A program made the position numbers and the translations under genes. Source: Tupaia tana (Eukaryota; Chordata; Mammalia; Scandentia; Tupaiidae). From it: a DNA stretch of 64,000 nt. The notes beneath the pieces were generated by a model. That model did not search any database and was not told the DNA's origin. It saw nothing but the letters and a program-made list of their open reading frames with translations. Shown piece after piece: positions 1-11,880 of the stretch; position 1 is the stretch's first letter, and every line of letters begins with the position of its first letter. The DNA lies in assembly GCA_026018925.1 (NCBI GenBank), contig JAKSZU010000016.1, forward strand, positions 28,114,877 to 28,178,876, written 5' to 3'.

Positions 1-150
1 AAGTTTATTTCTTCCATGAGTGAGACAGACACAGAGACAGGGAGACAGCACCTCCAAGGCTCTTCACACTGTGATCCAGCCCAGCTGCACTGAGCCCTGG
101 ATTATAGGCATGCATGTGTCCAGTGTACTCGAAGTGTCTGGATACTAGTG
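1..150 (-). mobile_element. SINE family 4 (tRNA/7SL), tail at window start
   Basis: TTTATTTCTTCCATGAGTGA is the antisense tail. CTGGATTATAGGCATGCATG resembles the antisense 7SL/Alu motif GGGATTACAGGCATGC. Confidence 0.6.
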
Positions 151-372
151 TGGATCCTTCCTATGTAAGTCAGCCTTGCAGAGCATCACGTTTTACTGGC
201 CTCATCTGTCTTTTTCATAAGCTCAATGTGGTCTTAGTCTTGGGCTTCTGAAATTGGCATCACAAATCTCAGGTTACCTGGGATTTTGACAGCCTCCTAG
301 GTCATTTATAATCTTGACTGACAGATGACAGGTCGGAAGTAACTCAGGGTCTACAGGACTTACATGCTGTCT

Positions 373-627
373 CTTTTTTTAATTGCCAGAGGGTGCGTAA
401 ACTCACCAGAGAAAGAGAGGTAGAGAGAAAGCAAACCCTAATGGGGCATGGTTACACCACAGTCCCTTTTCCTTCACCTCTCCATCCTGTTGGAGTTTGG
501 GGCACACATACATATGCACCCAGTGTGCTTCTCAAGCCATCAGTGCTCAGATTTTGAACCGCAGTCCTCCGTGTAGGACCTAGCTCCCAATGCTCAGAAC
601 TTAACCACTGTGCTAGCATCTGGTCCT
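373..627 (-). mobile_element. SINE family 3, antisense
   Basis: GCCAGAGGGTGCGTAAACTC through AACCACTGTGCTAGCATCTG; diverged. Confidence 0.7.
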
Positions 628-1721
628 AAAACTAACTTACATGCTCTTCTAAACATTTATCTAATATTTTTGAAATTAAGGTTGGAATTTCTATCAGTGT
701 TAGCCCATGTTACCTATTCTGAACCTAATAGAGCAAAGGGCATTCAAGGATATTCTGCGTTTCTGAGCATTTGTGTACTGAAAGGCTTCAAAGTTTTAAG
801 ACATACAGATATGCCTGATCCAGGTATAAAATTGAGAAATCCCAGAAATAAAATGCTAAAGAAATACTAGGAGACAGTGCAGGCTCCAAGAACAAACTAA
901 AGATGGACTCAGAATATGTATTTTTAAATTGCCAGAGGGAGATGGAGAGAGCCTGGACTCAAAATATTAAGGAAAAAGACAAATTCTTGGAAATCATCAG
1001 ATAGGTCAAGTGGTAGAGCTAGACCAGAAGAATCTTGAAGTCGTAATCAATGCTTTCAGGATTCCCATTATGACCTAGGACCCTGTGTTGAGGTAGAATG
1101 TGTATTCTACTTCGTCTGCTGCAAACACGCCTCTCATATTTAAAAGGAGAAAGGTCCCAAATGTATGGCTGTTTCAAAGGCTATTTCAGTCACCCTGACA
1201 GACTTTTGACCATCTGCTTCTATTGTATAAAACATAAAATTGCTCTTAGACAATTATATAGTGCTCTCAAAATTTCAAATATGATAGTAAATGTATGTGG
1301 AAGGATATGATGAATTTCATTTCTGGTGAGAAATGTGGAGACTTAGGTAAAACTCTCCCATGTTTTGTTAAGGATGCCTGCCTGATTGAGTTTGGGGGTA
1401 CATTCCTGAAAGTAGAGACAGCAACTGGATCAGTGCAATATGAAGTGACCGTGGCACTATTCTTTGGAGTCCTACTTCCTCCTGGAGTCTCCTGGGGTCC
1501 TGGCATGCTTCCAGTATGACCAAGGGCCAGCAGTGCATGGTGGCTGATGGGGCTTCCGCAGCCTTTTATGTTGGCATACTCCGTGTCCCTTCCTGGTCCT
1601 TTGGCTCTCCTGTGCTCTGGCGGTCACAGTGAGTCACAACCAACCCCTGGGGTAAGGGATGCTTTCTCACTTTCTCTCTTTTTCTTTCTAGTGCAGTCTG
1701 TTTCTCCTGTGAGTGCCTGTA
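628..1721. other. Unassigned single-copy-looking DNA
   Basis: No gene or clear repeat recognised. A short SINE-like scrap (TTGCCAGAGGGAGATGGAGA) occurs near 930. Confidence 0.5.
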
Positions 1722-1732
1722 CCATATTGCAC

Positions 1733-2004
1733 TTTTTTTTTTTTTTTTTTTGGAGAGGTTTTTCGCTATAGGGCGCGTGCGCTCGCCAGACAGACAGAGA
1801 GAGACATAGAGACAGAAAGCGAGAAATCATCCCCCAGGGGGGATGGTCACGCCGCAATCCCCTCTCCTCCATTCGCCTCTCGGGATCTTGGGCACGCACG
1901 CACACGCGCCCGGCGTGAGTTGTAAGCCACCGGGTCCGAGACGCGAACCGCGGTCGACTACGTGGGAGTCCAGCGACATAGCCATTACGCTAACTGCTGG
2001 TTCC
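1733..2004 (-). mobile_element. SINE family 1, antisense, young
   Basis: Near-consensus copy from CTATAGGGCGCGTGCGCTCG to GCTAACTGCTGGTT. CCATATTGCAC flanks it at 1722 and 2005 as a target-site duplication. Confidence 0.93.
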
Positions 2005-2714
2005 CCATATTGCACATTTTTAAAAAGAAAAATAAAAAGCTTGATTAGGTTTCTAGGTAGTCCTTGGTCCAGTCAGGTTGACACCCAAAACTAACCATCA
2101 TCATAAGCTTGGCATCCTGACATCCCACTTTGCTGGGCCGTACTGTCATGAGGTAGGTTGGTCTCTTGGGGCCTGACTTCTCCTGGCACAGATGAGAGCA
2201 TCTCTCATGGTCTTCAAGGACAAGAACAAGGGGCCCTGCAGGCTGACCTCCCTTAGTCAATACACGTGTTTCTACAGCTTTCCACAAACTGCTGTCCTTG
2301 CCTTCTGTTTTTTCAGCTTCGTGTCTCTGACTCCATCTCCTGAGATACATGTCTTTGTATCATTGTCCCTTAATAAGTGAAATCTACCTCTCTCCAGCAG
2401 CAAGATTTTCCTGACAAATTCCTCCTCAACCTGACCTCCCTGTTCATCCTTGGGCTGCCAGGAACCTGGTGGGGAGGCTTCTCTTGCCCAGAGGATTTAA
2501 AAGTAGAGATAAGATCTCAGTCGCCTGAGTTCAGCTCTGAACATGAAGTTTGCATAAAAATATGCAATTTTTTTTCTTTTCTGCTTAGGATGACATTGAC
2601 CTTTCAGTATGGAAATAACCTAATCAGAAAAGAGCTCCACAGACTAAACTTGGGGTCACAGTGGAAGGAGCACGCCCTGCATAACCTGGGGCTGTTTCTT
2701 ATCTGACTCCCACT

Positions 2715-2880
2715 GTCTCCACCTGCAGACCTTTAATTAAATGTATGACCAAAGGCCTGTCACATTACTTCTCTATCTCAACTATCTCTTCTGTAAAATG
2801 GGGATAATAAAAACTCTTCCTTGCCAAAGGCAAGGGACTGAATTACTGGACCTCTTGAGACCCCTGCCATCACTGAGATT
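2715..2880 (+). mobile_element. MIR fragment
   Basis: TCTCAACTATCTCTTCTGTA followed by AAATGGGGATAATAAAAAC resembles a MIR core. Boundaries are approximate. Confidence 0.5.
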
Positions 2881-3093
2881 TAGAATCCCATGGAAAACTG
2901 AATGATTGAGTTAGAAACAACCTCAAACTTTTACAGGGAAGTTGCTAGTACAGTAGAAATTATTTTCAAAACCACTGGGGGATGAACTGCTGACATACTA
3001 CCCTATAACCTTCACATATTTTGGATGTATTTTATCTGCAAATAAGGACATTCTTCAACATAACCACAATACAAAAATCAAAATCTGAAGGTA

Positions 3094-3260
3094 GGGCCAG
3101 CCCTGTGGCCTAGTGGTTAAGGGAGTCAGATCCCACATGGCCAACCATGGTTCGAATTCCAGCCCTCGTGGCTACCAGGCATGTGTGTATGCGTGCTGCA
3201 AATCCCACAAGATGTCTCTTTGTCTCTCTGGCAAGCATATATGTCCTGTGGCAACTAAAA
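3094..3260 (+). mobile_element. SINE family 3, shortened
   Basis: GGGCCAGCCCTGTGGCCTAG head, box B-like GGTTCGAATTCC, end CCTGTGGCAACTAAAA. The middle is deleted. Confidence 0.8.
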
Positions 3261-3499
3261 TATTTGGAAGTAAATATTGATCTATCACTACTCTCTAACA
3301 CTCATGCTCATTCTTGTTTCTTCAATCTTCCCCATAATGTCCTTTTTGCACAGGGATCCAGTGCAGAAACGTGTTGGATTTTGTTGCCACGTCTCTTAGT
3401 CTGCTTCATTCTGGAAGAGTTTCCCAATCTTTTATTGACATGTATGATCTTAACCCTATTTAGTGTTACAGACTCAGTTGCTTGTTTCATTTTTAAAGA

Positions 3500-3653
3500 A
3501 TTGTTTATTTAATTAAATTATTTATTTTAACTTGACCAGAGAGACAGAGAGAGAGAGGGAAAGTGAGAAAGCAAGCTGCGAGGTCCGGGACTCAAACCAT
3601 GGTCAGCCATGTGGGAGTCCAGCACCTTAAACATCACACCACCTGCCAGCCTG
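3500..3653 (-). mobile_element. SINE family 2, antisense
   Basis: TTGACCAGAGAGACAGAGAG, GGGACTCAAACCATGGTCAG and ACACCACCTGCCAGCC. Confidence 0.85.
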
Positions 3654-4288
3654 CAGACTCAGTTGTTTCTAGAATGCCCCTCAGTGTGAGTTTTTTTTTT
3701 TTTTTTTATGTTTCCACATGCTTGGATATAAGTTTTGACTCTTTGGTAGGAACAACATGGAAGTGATTATGTGATCCCATGGCCTGCTGTCAGGGGACAT
3801 GTAATTTCCATCTACTCTACCCCTGATGTAACTTCCATCACTTAATTAAGGTGGTATCAGTCAGGCTTCTTCACATGAAGTTATTTTTTCTTTGTAATTA
3901 AGTATTTTGTGGGGAGGTACTTTGAAACTATGTAAATGTCTCATTACTCATTACATAATTAATTATAGTTAATTAACTATAAATATAACTATGAATATGA
4001 CTAAGGAATATAATCTATGTGTGGGTTCATGGTTTCCTATTTTATTCTATGGATTGTAATGGGTTACAGTCCATTAATTAGCCTCATATTATTTATTTTA
4101 TGCTCAAATGTACCAGATTTGGTCAGTGGGAGTCTGTTTGTGCTGACATCTATGTCATTTTGACATATCTCCATCATTCTTTCAACATTTCCTTACTTTC
4201 TGGTACAAAAATACGTTCTAGGCTCACCTGGCAGTATCCCTGCCCAAGGTCTGAAGTGAGCCATTTCTCTCAAGACACTGGTGTTCTT

Positions 4289-4484
4289 TTTTTTAACATG
4301 ATTTTTTAAAGGATTATTTATTTAATTTTATTTACTCATTTATTTTAATTTTGATCAGAGAGAGAGACACAGAGAAAGAGAGAGAGGGAAAGTGAGAAAG
4401 CAAGCTGCCAGGTTCAGGACTCGAACCATGGTTGACCATGTGGGAGTGTCCAGCACCTTAACCACCATGCCACCTGCTGGTCCC
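4289..4484 (-). mobile_element. SINE family 2, antisense
   Basis: Complete copy flanked by the exact 17-bp duplication AAGACACTGGTGTTCTT at 4272 and 4485. Confidence 0.93.
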
Positions 4485-4721
4485 AAGACACTGGTGTTCT
4501 TGTTAGTGGAGAATGAATAGTATTCAGAAGTCAGTGTCTGGGTGTTGTGTGTGTGCTGGATAGCGGGCATTCTCTGCCCTCAGACCTTTGGTGGATGGAG
4601 CTAAGGACATACTTGTGCATTCACATGCACGTATGAACATACATTCACATCTATGTACATTTCTGTATCTGTTGATGTAGACTGAAAGCCATGGGCTCAC
4701 CTCAATATCTCTAGTTCCAGC

Positions 4722-4950
4722 TAGCCGCAGTGGCATCGCGGTAACCAACACTCTGTGATGCTGAAGCCAAATGGAAGGTCCCAGACTAGTGTCCTAAGGT
4801 CTCCCTGTATACATCAGGTGCATGCATGTGCTTATGATCCTGGCTGGCTGAGTCCGGGCGTGGATCATGGCATAAAGAACTTGTTGGGGGCGGGAGTGTC
4901 TGTCAGTTTCGCTGTCTCTCTCATGGAAGGAATAAATAATTATATTTTAA
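4722..4950 (+). mobile_element. SINE family 4 (tRNA/7SL composite)
   Basis: A tRNA-like head is followed by ATGATCCTGGCTGGCTGAGT and a TCTCATGGAAGGAATAAATA tail. Confidence 0.7.
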
Positions 4951-4968
4951 AGAAAAAATCTCCATGCT

Positions 4969-5195
4969 GGCCCCTTAGTGCAGTGGTTAAGCATTGTGCA
5001 TTGGAAGCCAGATCCCATATGACCCTCAGTTTGAATCCTGGCTCTAGTAGCTTGAAAAACATGTTTGGCATGTTTTCAAAGTCCTGACAGGATAGAAAAA
5101 TGGAGAGGGGATTGTGGCAAGACCACGCTTCTTTGGAAGGGTGTGCCCACTCACTCCCTATAAGCACACATGCCCTCTGGCAATAAAAAAGAAAG
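4969..5195 (+). mobile_element. SINE family 3
   Basis: GCTGGCCCCTTAGTGCAGTG head and GCCCTCTGGCAATAAAAAAG end. Confidence 0.8.
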
Positions 5196-5202
5196 AGAGG
5201 GT

Positions 5203-5405
5203 TAGCCAGTGACATGATGGTTAAGGTGGCTGGATTCCACATGGCCAACTGCATGGTTCATGTCTTGGACCTGGCAGCTTGAAAAATCACACCGGGCACA
5301 CATGCATGCATGCCTCAAATCTCTCTCTATCCCCACCCCCGCCAGTGAATGCACGCATCCTAAAACAAAACTAAAAAAAGAAAGAAAGAAAAAAAAAAGA
5401 AAGAA
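5203..5405 (+). mobile_element. SINE family 3
   Basis: AGCCAGTGACATGATGGTTA head. The body after GGGCACACATGCATGC is diverged and shortened. Confidence 0.75.
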
Positions 5406-6077
5406 ATCTCCAGTTCCAGACCAATGCAAAGAGTTTCTTCTAGATTTCTCTTCTCTATGTTTGGAACCCCTTCTTAGATGGGAGAAGCCAGCTTCCGTCG
5501 TCCTTGATAAACATTTATTTGGTCACTCCTGCTATTTGTGACTAACCTCATCCCATGCCACTTCCTCCGTGAGGATGCCACCCTCACCCCACCCTCTGGC
5601 CTGGACTCTGAGGCCCTGGACCAGGCCACCTACCCCAGTATCCATCCTGATTCCCACCTAGGCTTTCACACCATGTGGGGCCATTGTGCCCACCAGCACC
5701 TGAACTTCCCCCCACTTTCAGTCCCTCTTCCTACAAAGGGACCCTCCTTTGTAGGAAGACCTTGCAGCCAGCCCTCCTCCTGGCTTTTGGATATATTGAT
5801 AAGAGATGGAGAAGAGGAGGAGACTGTGGGAGCTTTTGGTGGCATAGAATATTCTAGTCAGTGGTGGTGGCAGTTTTCGAAACTTGGCAACCCCAGAGAT
5901 AGCCTGCAGTGATCCCCACTGTGAGTGCACTCTCAGGTCACTGGTGACCCTGTCTGTGTCTCTTAAAGTAGAAAAGCCATTGCAGTGCCCAGAAAGCAGT
6001 GGCCCTTCCTCCATACTGGGCTTCCACTTTAGTCTCAGGACACAGGCAGGATCTGGATGGGTTAAATGTTACTGCTC
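5406..6077. other. Unassigned DNA
   Basis: Moderately GC-rich and non-repetitive. A 13-base palindrome-like pair (AAAGGGACCCTCCTTTG) is at 5737. No coding evidence. Confidence 0.45.
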
Positions 6078-6348
6078 CTGGGGACCAGCAGGTGGTGTAG
6101 TGGTTAAAGTGCTGGACTCCCACAATGTCGACTGCAGTTCAAGTCCCCAGACCCAGCAGGTTGAGACTCACGCTGGATGTGTGTGCATGTGTGCCCAAAG
6201 TAGTGAGAGGAAAATGGAGGAGAAGGATTGCAGGCAACATGGCCATTCCCTCTTGGGGGTGATTTCTCACTTTCTCTCTCTCCGTCTCTTTCTAGCTCCA
6301 CAGCGAGTGCACATGCCCTATAACAAAAATCTCACACACAAAAAGAAA
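6078..6348 (+). mobile_element. SINE family 1, older
   Basis: GGGGACCAGCAGGTGGTGTA head and ATGCCCTATAACAAAAATCT end. Confidence 0.88.
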
Positions 6349-6879
6349 ATGTTGGTGTTCCTGCCAGGTCTGATAAGGAAACTTCTGTCCTTCTGTTGGT
6401 TATTCCTGCTTTCTGAACGAGGGCTGGCTGCAGCACCTTCCGGCCTGAGTCACTGAGGCCAGTGGCCTCAGCAGTCTGCGCCTCAGGCCTCTCAGGCCTC
6501 CCAGGCGCCAGCCTCCAAGGAGCTAATGAGGAGGCCTGGCTATTTTGGGATTTCCCTTCAGAATCCCTTAACGTTTGACTTCCTGTGATAGAGTTTCTCT
6601 TTCCCAGAGGAGAGAGTTATAGAAGGTGCCAGGGGACAGAAAAAAGCCATAGAAAGCCCTGGCACAGGTAATCAGGGAGTGACTATGCCGGGCAGGCCCA
6701 GAGGTCACTGGGGGGAGGGGCCCGTTTACTATAAGGCTAAAGAAGTTACACTTCGCCGTCCCTCACTTGCATGGGCTGCTTCCTTGGATCCAATGCCCTG
6801 TTCAGCATGAGTCGTGGGCTCTGCATGTCCCAGAGTGGTGAGACAGGACTGAGGACGAAACCACCTGCATGGGCCACAG

Positions 6880-7015
6880 TGGCTCAGCATCTCCCTGGGT
6901 GTGAACCTCAGCTCTGACATTTTCCAGCTCGGGATCCTGGACATTACCTTAACCACTCTGCCTCAGTTTTCTCTAATAGTGTCTACCTGATATGAGGGTC
7001 AAATAAGTTTATATG
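6880..7015 (+). mobile_element. MIR fragment
   Basis: TGTGAACCTCAGCTCTGACA, ACTCTGCCTCAGTTTTCTCT and GAGGGTCAAATAAG fit a MIR. Confidence 0.6.
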
Positions 7016-8686
7016 GTTATGTCTGGATATATAGATAAGTAGATATAGATATTCAGAGAGAGAGAGAGAGCGCACCCTAAGAATGCACTCAGATTCATTT
7101 TCTCTCCATTCATCTCTCTTTGTCATATGCTGCCATAAAAGGCCCCTATCCTGCAGCCATCAGAGCGCTTGATCTCTTTATTCTTCAAGGCCAAACACTG
7201 TTCTCTAACTTCTTCTCGTATTTAGCCCAGGTTTGAAAGCCTCATAAGGGATTCAGGATATTTGAATTTCGGGACTGCCCATCTGGGCTGACTTGCCAGA
7301 GAGGGGCCCGGTTGTGATCGTCACATACAGTATGTCCCCATGTTGATATCGGCAGACAAGGAAGGGAAAAGCCTACAGGCCTGGCCCAGAGCTGCTCCCC
7401 CACCCCCGGCACTGCCCTCAAGGAAAGGGTCAGCTGTCCCCTGTCCCCACAGAGGAGAAAATAGGACATGAGGGGCTGGGAGAGCTCCAGGTTGGGGTGT
7501 TCAAGAGGTTGCTGGTTAGGAAAGTAAGGAACTGGCTGCTGGAACAAACCAGACTCCAGTCTCTGAGGACATTCTCACCCGAGAGACCCCAGCAGGGCCT
7601 TATAGGTGGGCTAGAGCCAAGTGATAAAATTCTAGGTTGCCTAGAGGAGATCCTCCAGGAGGTGGGGAATTGTGGCTCCTCTTGCCACTGGCCATTCCCT
7701 TGGGTCAGGAAGCTGGAGGCCAAAACACTAGCATTTCTGGTGCATTTCTCCCCTTTCTTCCATGCCGGCTTTGCAAGTTCAGCAGCAGGGAAGACAGATG
7801 CTGCCAGTTCCCTCTGCTCCCCTTGAGAAGCCGGCCCTCCAGCCTTGGGCTTTATAGGCATCTCGGAACTCAGCTGCCCCTGTCCAGGAATTCCCCCTGG
7901 CACCAGCCTCTGTCCCAGGGCCCTCCCTTCTTCCAGCCTCCAGCCTCACCCTCCTTACTGGGCACCACCTTTTCCTTCTCTCTGTTTCCTCCCCTTCTGC
8001 CTCTGCCTCACCCGCTCCCTGTGGCCTCTGTTTACAGCTGCCTTTCCAACCCCCATTCCCTCCTCAGTCAGGCCCTAGGAAACTGGTTCCCTTCAGCTGT
8101 TACAGGAAGCCCAATTTCCATCCCAAACTCTTGAAAATCAAAGGGATGTGGAACAAGTTGTTAAGACCTTGGTGTGGAGCTAGGCCACCACCCTGTTGAA
8201 ACCCCAGTCATTACTCACTTCCTATTCACTCTGTCGGCGCTACTCACTCATTGGTCCTGCTTCCTTATCATTCCAGAATAATCAACTCCAGTACATCTTT
8301 CACTCAGCTCAGCCAGAGCTCATAAATGAGCAAATAATATTAAGAGAAAGAAAATAAGTAAATTCATCACTTTCTAATGAGATTACTATTTTTTATGCTC
8401 TGGGTGTTATTTATCTTTTTTATGTGGGAGTCCCATTCATGGCTTACCACCATGTGCCTCCTCCCAACTGTGAGTTCAGTGACATCATGCTGGCAGCAGG
8501 AGACTGGCCACAGTAGGAGCATTTATGCCTCTGAAATTGGTAAATGCTAAAAATCAGAGCTTCGTGGATCTGTAGATTGTCTGCACTGCAGAAAGTGATG
8601 TAGGAAAGAAGACAGTGGTAATGCAGCGTCCGTTTACATGTACATTGTCCCTGTAGCCACTACACTGTAAATAACATCTAAAATTT
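7016..8686. other. Unassigned DNA
   Basis: Contains a short (GA)n near 7055 and a C/T-rich stretch at 7860-8100. Open frames here lack any family signature. Confidence 0.45.
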
Positions 8687-8700
8687 GAGGAAATGTTTTT

Positions 8701-8889
8701 TAAATAATTATTTTATTTAACTTTATTTATTTATTTGCTTATTTTAATTTGCCCCAGAGGGACAGAGTGAGTGAGTGAGAGAGAGAGAGAGGGAAAGTGA
8801 GAAAGCAAGCAGGCAGGCCCAGGACTTGAACTGCAGTCAGCTATGGGGGAGTCCATCGCCCTTTAACCACCACATCTTCTGCTGGCCCA
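8701..8889 (-). mobile_element. SINE family 2, antisense
   Basis: GCCCCAGAGGGACAGAGTGA to CTTCTGCTGGCCC. GAGGAAAT flanks both ends (8687 and 8890). Confidence 0.85.
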
Positions 8890-9254
8890 GAGGAAATTTT
8901 TTTTTTTTTTTCCCCAGCCTTTGGAACTGTTAACTCATTCAGTGAAACAGGTACTTTTGTTACTGACAAATGGATAGAGTTCTGAAATATATAACTGCTG
9001 AAGCTAAAAGAAGTTTCAGCTTAATATAATTTGTATGAAGGTGAGAGATGGTTTACCAGGAAATCACATGTCAGATTTAAGGACAATACATTTATTGGGA
9101 AAAGGGTTGATTAATAGTTGTAATTTCATTTATCAAATCATGATTGAATGTAAGGGTTTGGCAAAAATCAATGAACACATTCTGAGAGAATCAGTTGTGA
9201 AATCTACAGTGTATTATATATGTATAGATACACATAAATATGTATGTATGTATA

Positions 9255-9513
9255 TTTTTTGCTGGAGGGCATGTGCACTTGCCAGAGAGAGACAGACAGA
9301 GAGAGACAGACAGGGAGAGAGAGAGAAAAAAAAAGCACCCCTCTGGGGAAGGTCACCCCACGATCCTTTTTTTCTCCATCTCATCCTACTTTTGGAATTT
9401 TGGACACACACATACACCTCCAGCATGTTTCTCATGCTGCCAGGTCTGGGACTTGAACCACATGGTCAGCCATGTGAGATCTGACTGCCTTAACCACAAG
9501 GCAATGGAACCAA
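9255..9513 (-). mobile_element. SINE family 3, antisense
   Basis: GGGCATGTGCACTTGCCAGA to CACAAGGCAATGGAACC. Confidence 0.8.
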
Positions 9514-9568
9514 CTTGTGTATTGTGTATTTTAACATAACTGGTTAATTATGTGTCACTCATCCTTCT

Positions 9569-9689
9569 TTTCACCTTTATTTATTTATTTATTTTATTCA
9601 TGATAGAGTATGTGTGCATGAACAAGAAAATGAGAGAAAAAGAGAGAGCGTGCAACCTCCACAGGACTTGGTCAGACTGGAATCTTCTT
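9569..9689 (-). mobile_element. SINE family 5, antisense, left part
   Basis: TTTATTTATTTATTTTATTC tail and body. It is cut by a family 1 insertion and resumes at 9966. Confidence 0.7.
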
Positions 9690-9965
9690 CTTTTATTTTT
9701 TTTTGGAGAGGTTTTTTGCTATAGGGCGTGTGCGCTCACCAGACAGACAGAGAGAGAGAGAGAAAGAGAGAGACAGAAAGCGAGAAATCACTCCCCAGGG
9801 AGGATGGCCATGCCGCAATCCCTTCTCCTCCATTCTCCTCTTGGGATCTTGGGCACTCACGCACACATGCCCAGCGTGAGTTTAAGCCACCGGGTCCCGG
9901 ACTCAAACCGTGGTCGACTACATGGGAGTCCAGCGACATAGCCACTACGCTAACTGCTGGTCCCA
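9690..9965 (-). mobile_element. SINE family 1, antisense, nested
   Basis: Full copy inside a family 5 SINE. The 16-bp duplication AGACTGGAATCTTCTT lies at 9674 and 9966. Confidence 0.95.
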
Positions 9966-10110
9966 AGACTGGAATCTTCTTTCTCCGGTCCTCCAGCCCT
10001 CCTAGGCATGTGTGCATGTGCTTGGCGTGTTTTTGAGAAGGCCTGAAACTGGCTGGCAGGTGGCTTCTGGCTCCGCAGTCTGGTAAACTACTGACTGTGC
10101 TACAGAGTCT
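9966..10110 (-). mobile_element. SINE family 5, antisense, right part
   Basis: Continuation of the element at 9569 (CTCCTAGGCATGTGTGCATG to GTGCTACAGAGTCTGGG). Confidence 0.65.
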
Positions 10111-10169
10111 GGGTCTGCTACTCATTCTTTATATAAGTAAAATTCATAATGAACACATGTACATACACA

Positions 10170-10298
10170 AGAGGTCTTCTAAAAGTTCATGGAGAATGTA
10201 TCTTATGAGAAAACTAAGCATGGATTTAAAAGGGCTTTTTCGTACCAAAATAAAGTTGTACTTCAATTTCATTTTTCCACAAACTTTTTCAAGTCCCC
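10170..10298. mobile_element. Second MITE-like inverted-repeat element
   Basis: The left end TCTTCTAAAAGTTCATGGAG is mirrored by TTTCCACAAACTTTTTCAAG at the right. A homologous element lies at 49729-49861, with the same internal CACCAAAATA-type core. Confidence 0.6.
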
Positions 10299-10432
10299 AT
10301 GTGTGTAACACATCTGTGTTTCCACAGAGAACTGGTTGTTAAATATTTACTAGCATGCCACTGCCCACCTCCTTTCCTCCATATTGGGTAGTATCTTTTT
10401 GCTGCTCCTGCAGTAAGTAACCTGTTTATAAG

Positions 10433-10683
10433 TTTTTTTTTTTTTTTTTTTTAAAGAAATTTTTGCTATAAGGCATGTGCACTTGCAAGAGAGACAGATA
10501 CAGAAAGCGAGAAATCACCCCTCAGGGGGTGATGGCCATACCACAATCTCTCCTCTTCTTGGGATCTTAGGCACACCCACACACATGCCCAGCATGAGTT
10601 TTAAACCGCTGGGTCTGGGACTCAAACGATGGACAACTATGTGGAAGTCCAGCTATGTAACCATTACGTCATCTGCTGGTCTC
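10433..10683 (-). mobile_element. SINE family 1, antisense, older
   Basis: TTTTTGCTATAAGGCATGTG to ATTACGTCATCTGCTGGTC. Confidence 0.88.
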
Positions 10684-10684
10684 A

Positions 10685-10687
<3 letters not shown>

Positions 10688-10723
<36 letters not shown>

Positions 10724-10959
10724 TTTTCTATAGAGCACATCATTGGGAGAGAGAGAGAGAGAGAGGGAGGGAGGGAGAGAGAAATCACTCTCAGAGGAAT
10801 GGCTATGCCACAATATCTTCTCTATTCTCCCCTTGGGATTTTGGGCACGCACACACATGCACCTGGTGTGATTTTGAAGCCGTCTGGTCCAGAACTGGAA
10901 CCGAGTAGTAAGCCATGTAGGATCCATCTGCCTTAACTTCCACATCCCCTGCTGGTCCT
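10688..10959 (-). mobile_element. SINE family 1/3, antisense
   Basis: A 34-base T run, then CTATAGAGCACATCATTGG, to CACATCCCCTGCTGGTCC. Confidence 0.8.
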
Positions 10960-10990
10960 GCTTATGGAACTTTTTGAGAACATGAAAAAA

Positions 10991-11234
10991 ATGTTTTTTA
11001 AATTTTGCAATAGAGCATGTGTGCTTGCCAGAAAGAGGTGAGGGAATGGAGGGGAATGAGAAAGCCCTCACAGGATGGCAACACCTCAATTCCTTTTCCT
11101 CCATGCTCCTCTTGGGATTTTGGGTATGCATGCACATGTACCAGGTTTGTTTTTCAAGCTACCGGATTTGGGACTCAAACAGTGCAGTGACCATGTACCT
11201 AGCCACTTTAACCACTATGCTATGAGTTGACCCA
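10991..11234 (-). mobile_element. SINE family 1/3, antisense, old
   Basis: TTGCAATAGAGCATGTGTGC to ACCACTATGCTATGAGTTGA. Confidence 0.7.
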
Positions 11235-11594
11235 AACACAGAAAAATTTTTGTGGCTCCAACACTTAACACAATGGCTGGCACATATTAGGTGCCCCTCC
11301 CAACTAAACAAATGAGTGACTGCATTTGAGAATTGAGTGGGTGAAGGTCACACCATGTGCTTTCCATGGCACTACCTCTTCCTGGGCTGAGACTGCATTT
11401 CCTGGCTGTCTTACAGTGGGAGGTGGCTATGTGATGAGTCCTGTCCAGTAATATGGGGTAGGAGGGATGTCAGTCACTTTAAGGACTGGCTTTCAGATAT
11501 ACCCAACAAGACCCTCCAAGTTGCTCTTCCTTCCCTACTTAACTATATGATGGAGGGAGACCTGAATCACAAAAGGGCTGGCAGTAAAATAATT
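11235..11594. other. Unassigned DNA with an L2-like scrap
   Basis: ACAATGGCTGGCACATATTA near 11270 resembles an L2 3' end. Nothing else is recognised. Confidence 0.4.
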
Positions 11595-11867
11595 TCTTTT
11601 TTATTTTTTTGAAGAGGTTTTCGCTATAGGGCGCTTGCGCTTGCCAGAAACACAGAGAGAGACAGAGAGACAGAAAGTGAGAAATCACCCCCCGGGGGGG
11701 GGGGGGATGGCCACGCCGCAATCCCTTCTCCTCCGTTCTCCTCACAGGATCTTGGGCACACATGCACACGTGCCTGGCGTGAGTTTTAAGCCACTGAGTC
11801 TGGGACTCGAACCGCAGTCGACTACGTGGGAGTCCAGCGACATAGCCATTACGCTAACTGCTGGTTC
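11595..11867 (-). mobile_element. SINE family 1, antisense, young
   Basis: TCGCTATAGGGCGCTTGCGC to TTACGCTAACTGCTGGTTCC. AATNATTTCTTTT lies on both sides. Confidence 0.93.
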
Positions 11868-11880
11868 CAATCATTTCTTT

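Noticed and set aside
1624-1925. Open frames through the SINE at 1733, and many similar frames at other family 1 copies, giving recurrent peptides such as LLLHSPLGILGTHAHAP
   Set aside because: The same peptide recurs wherever a family 1 SINE lies. These are chance frames in a repeat, not genes.
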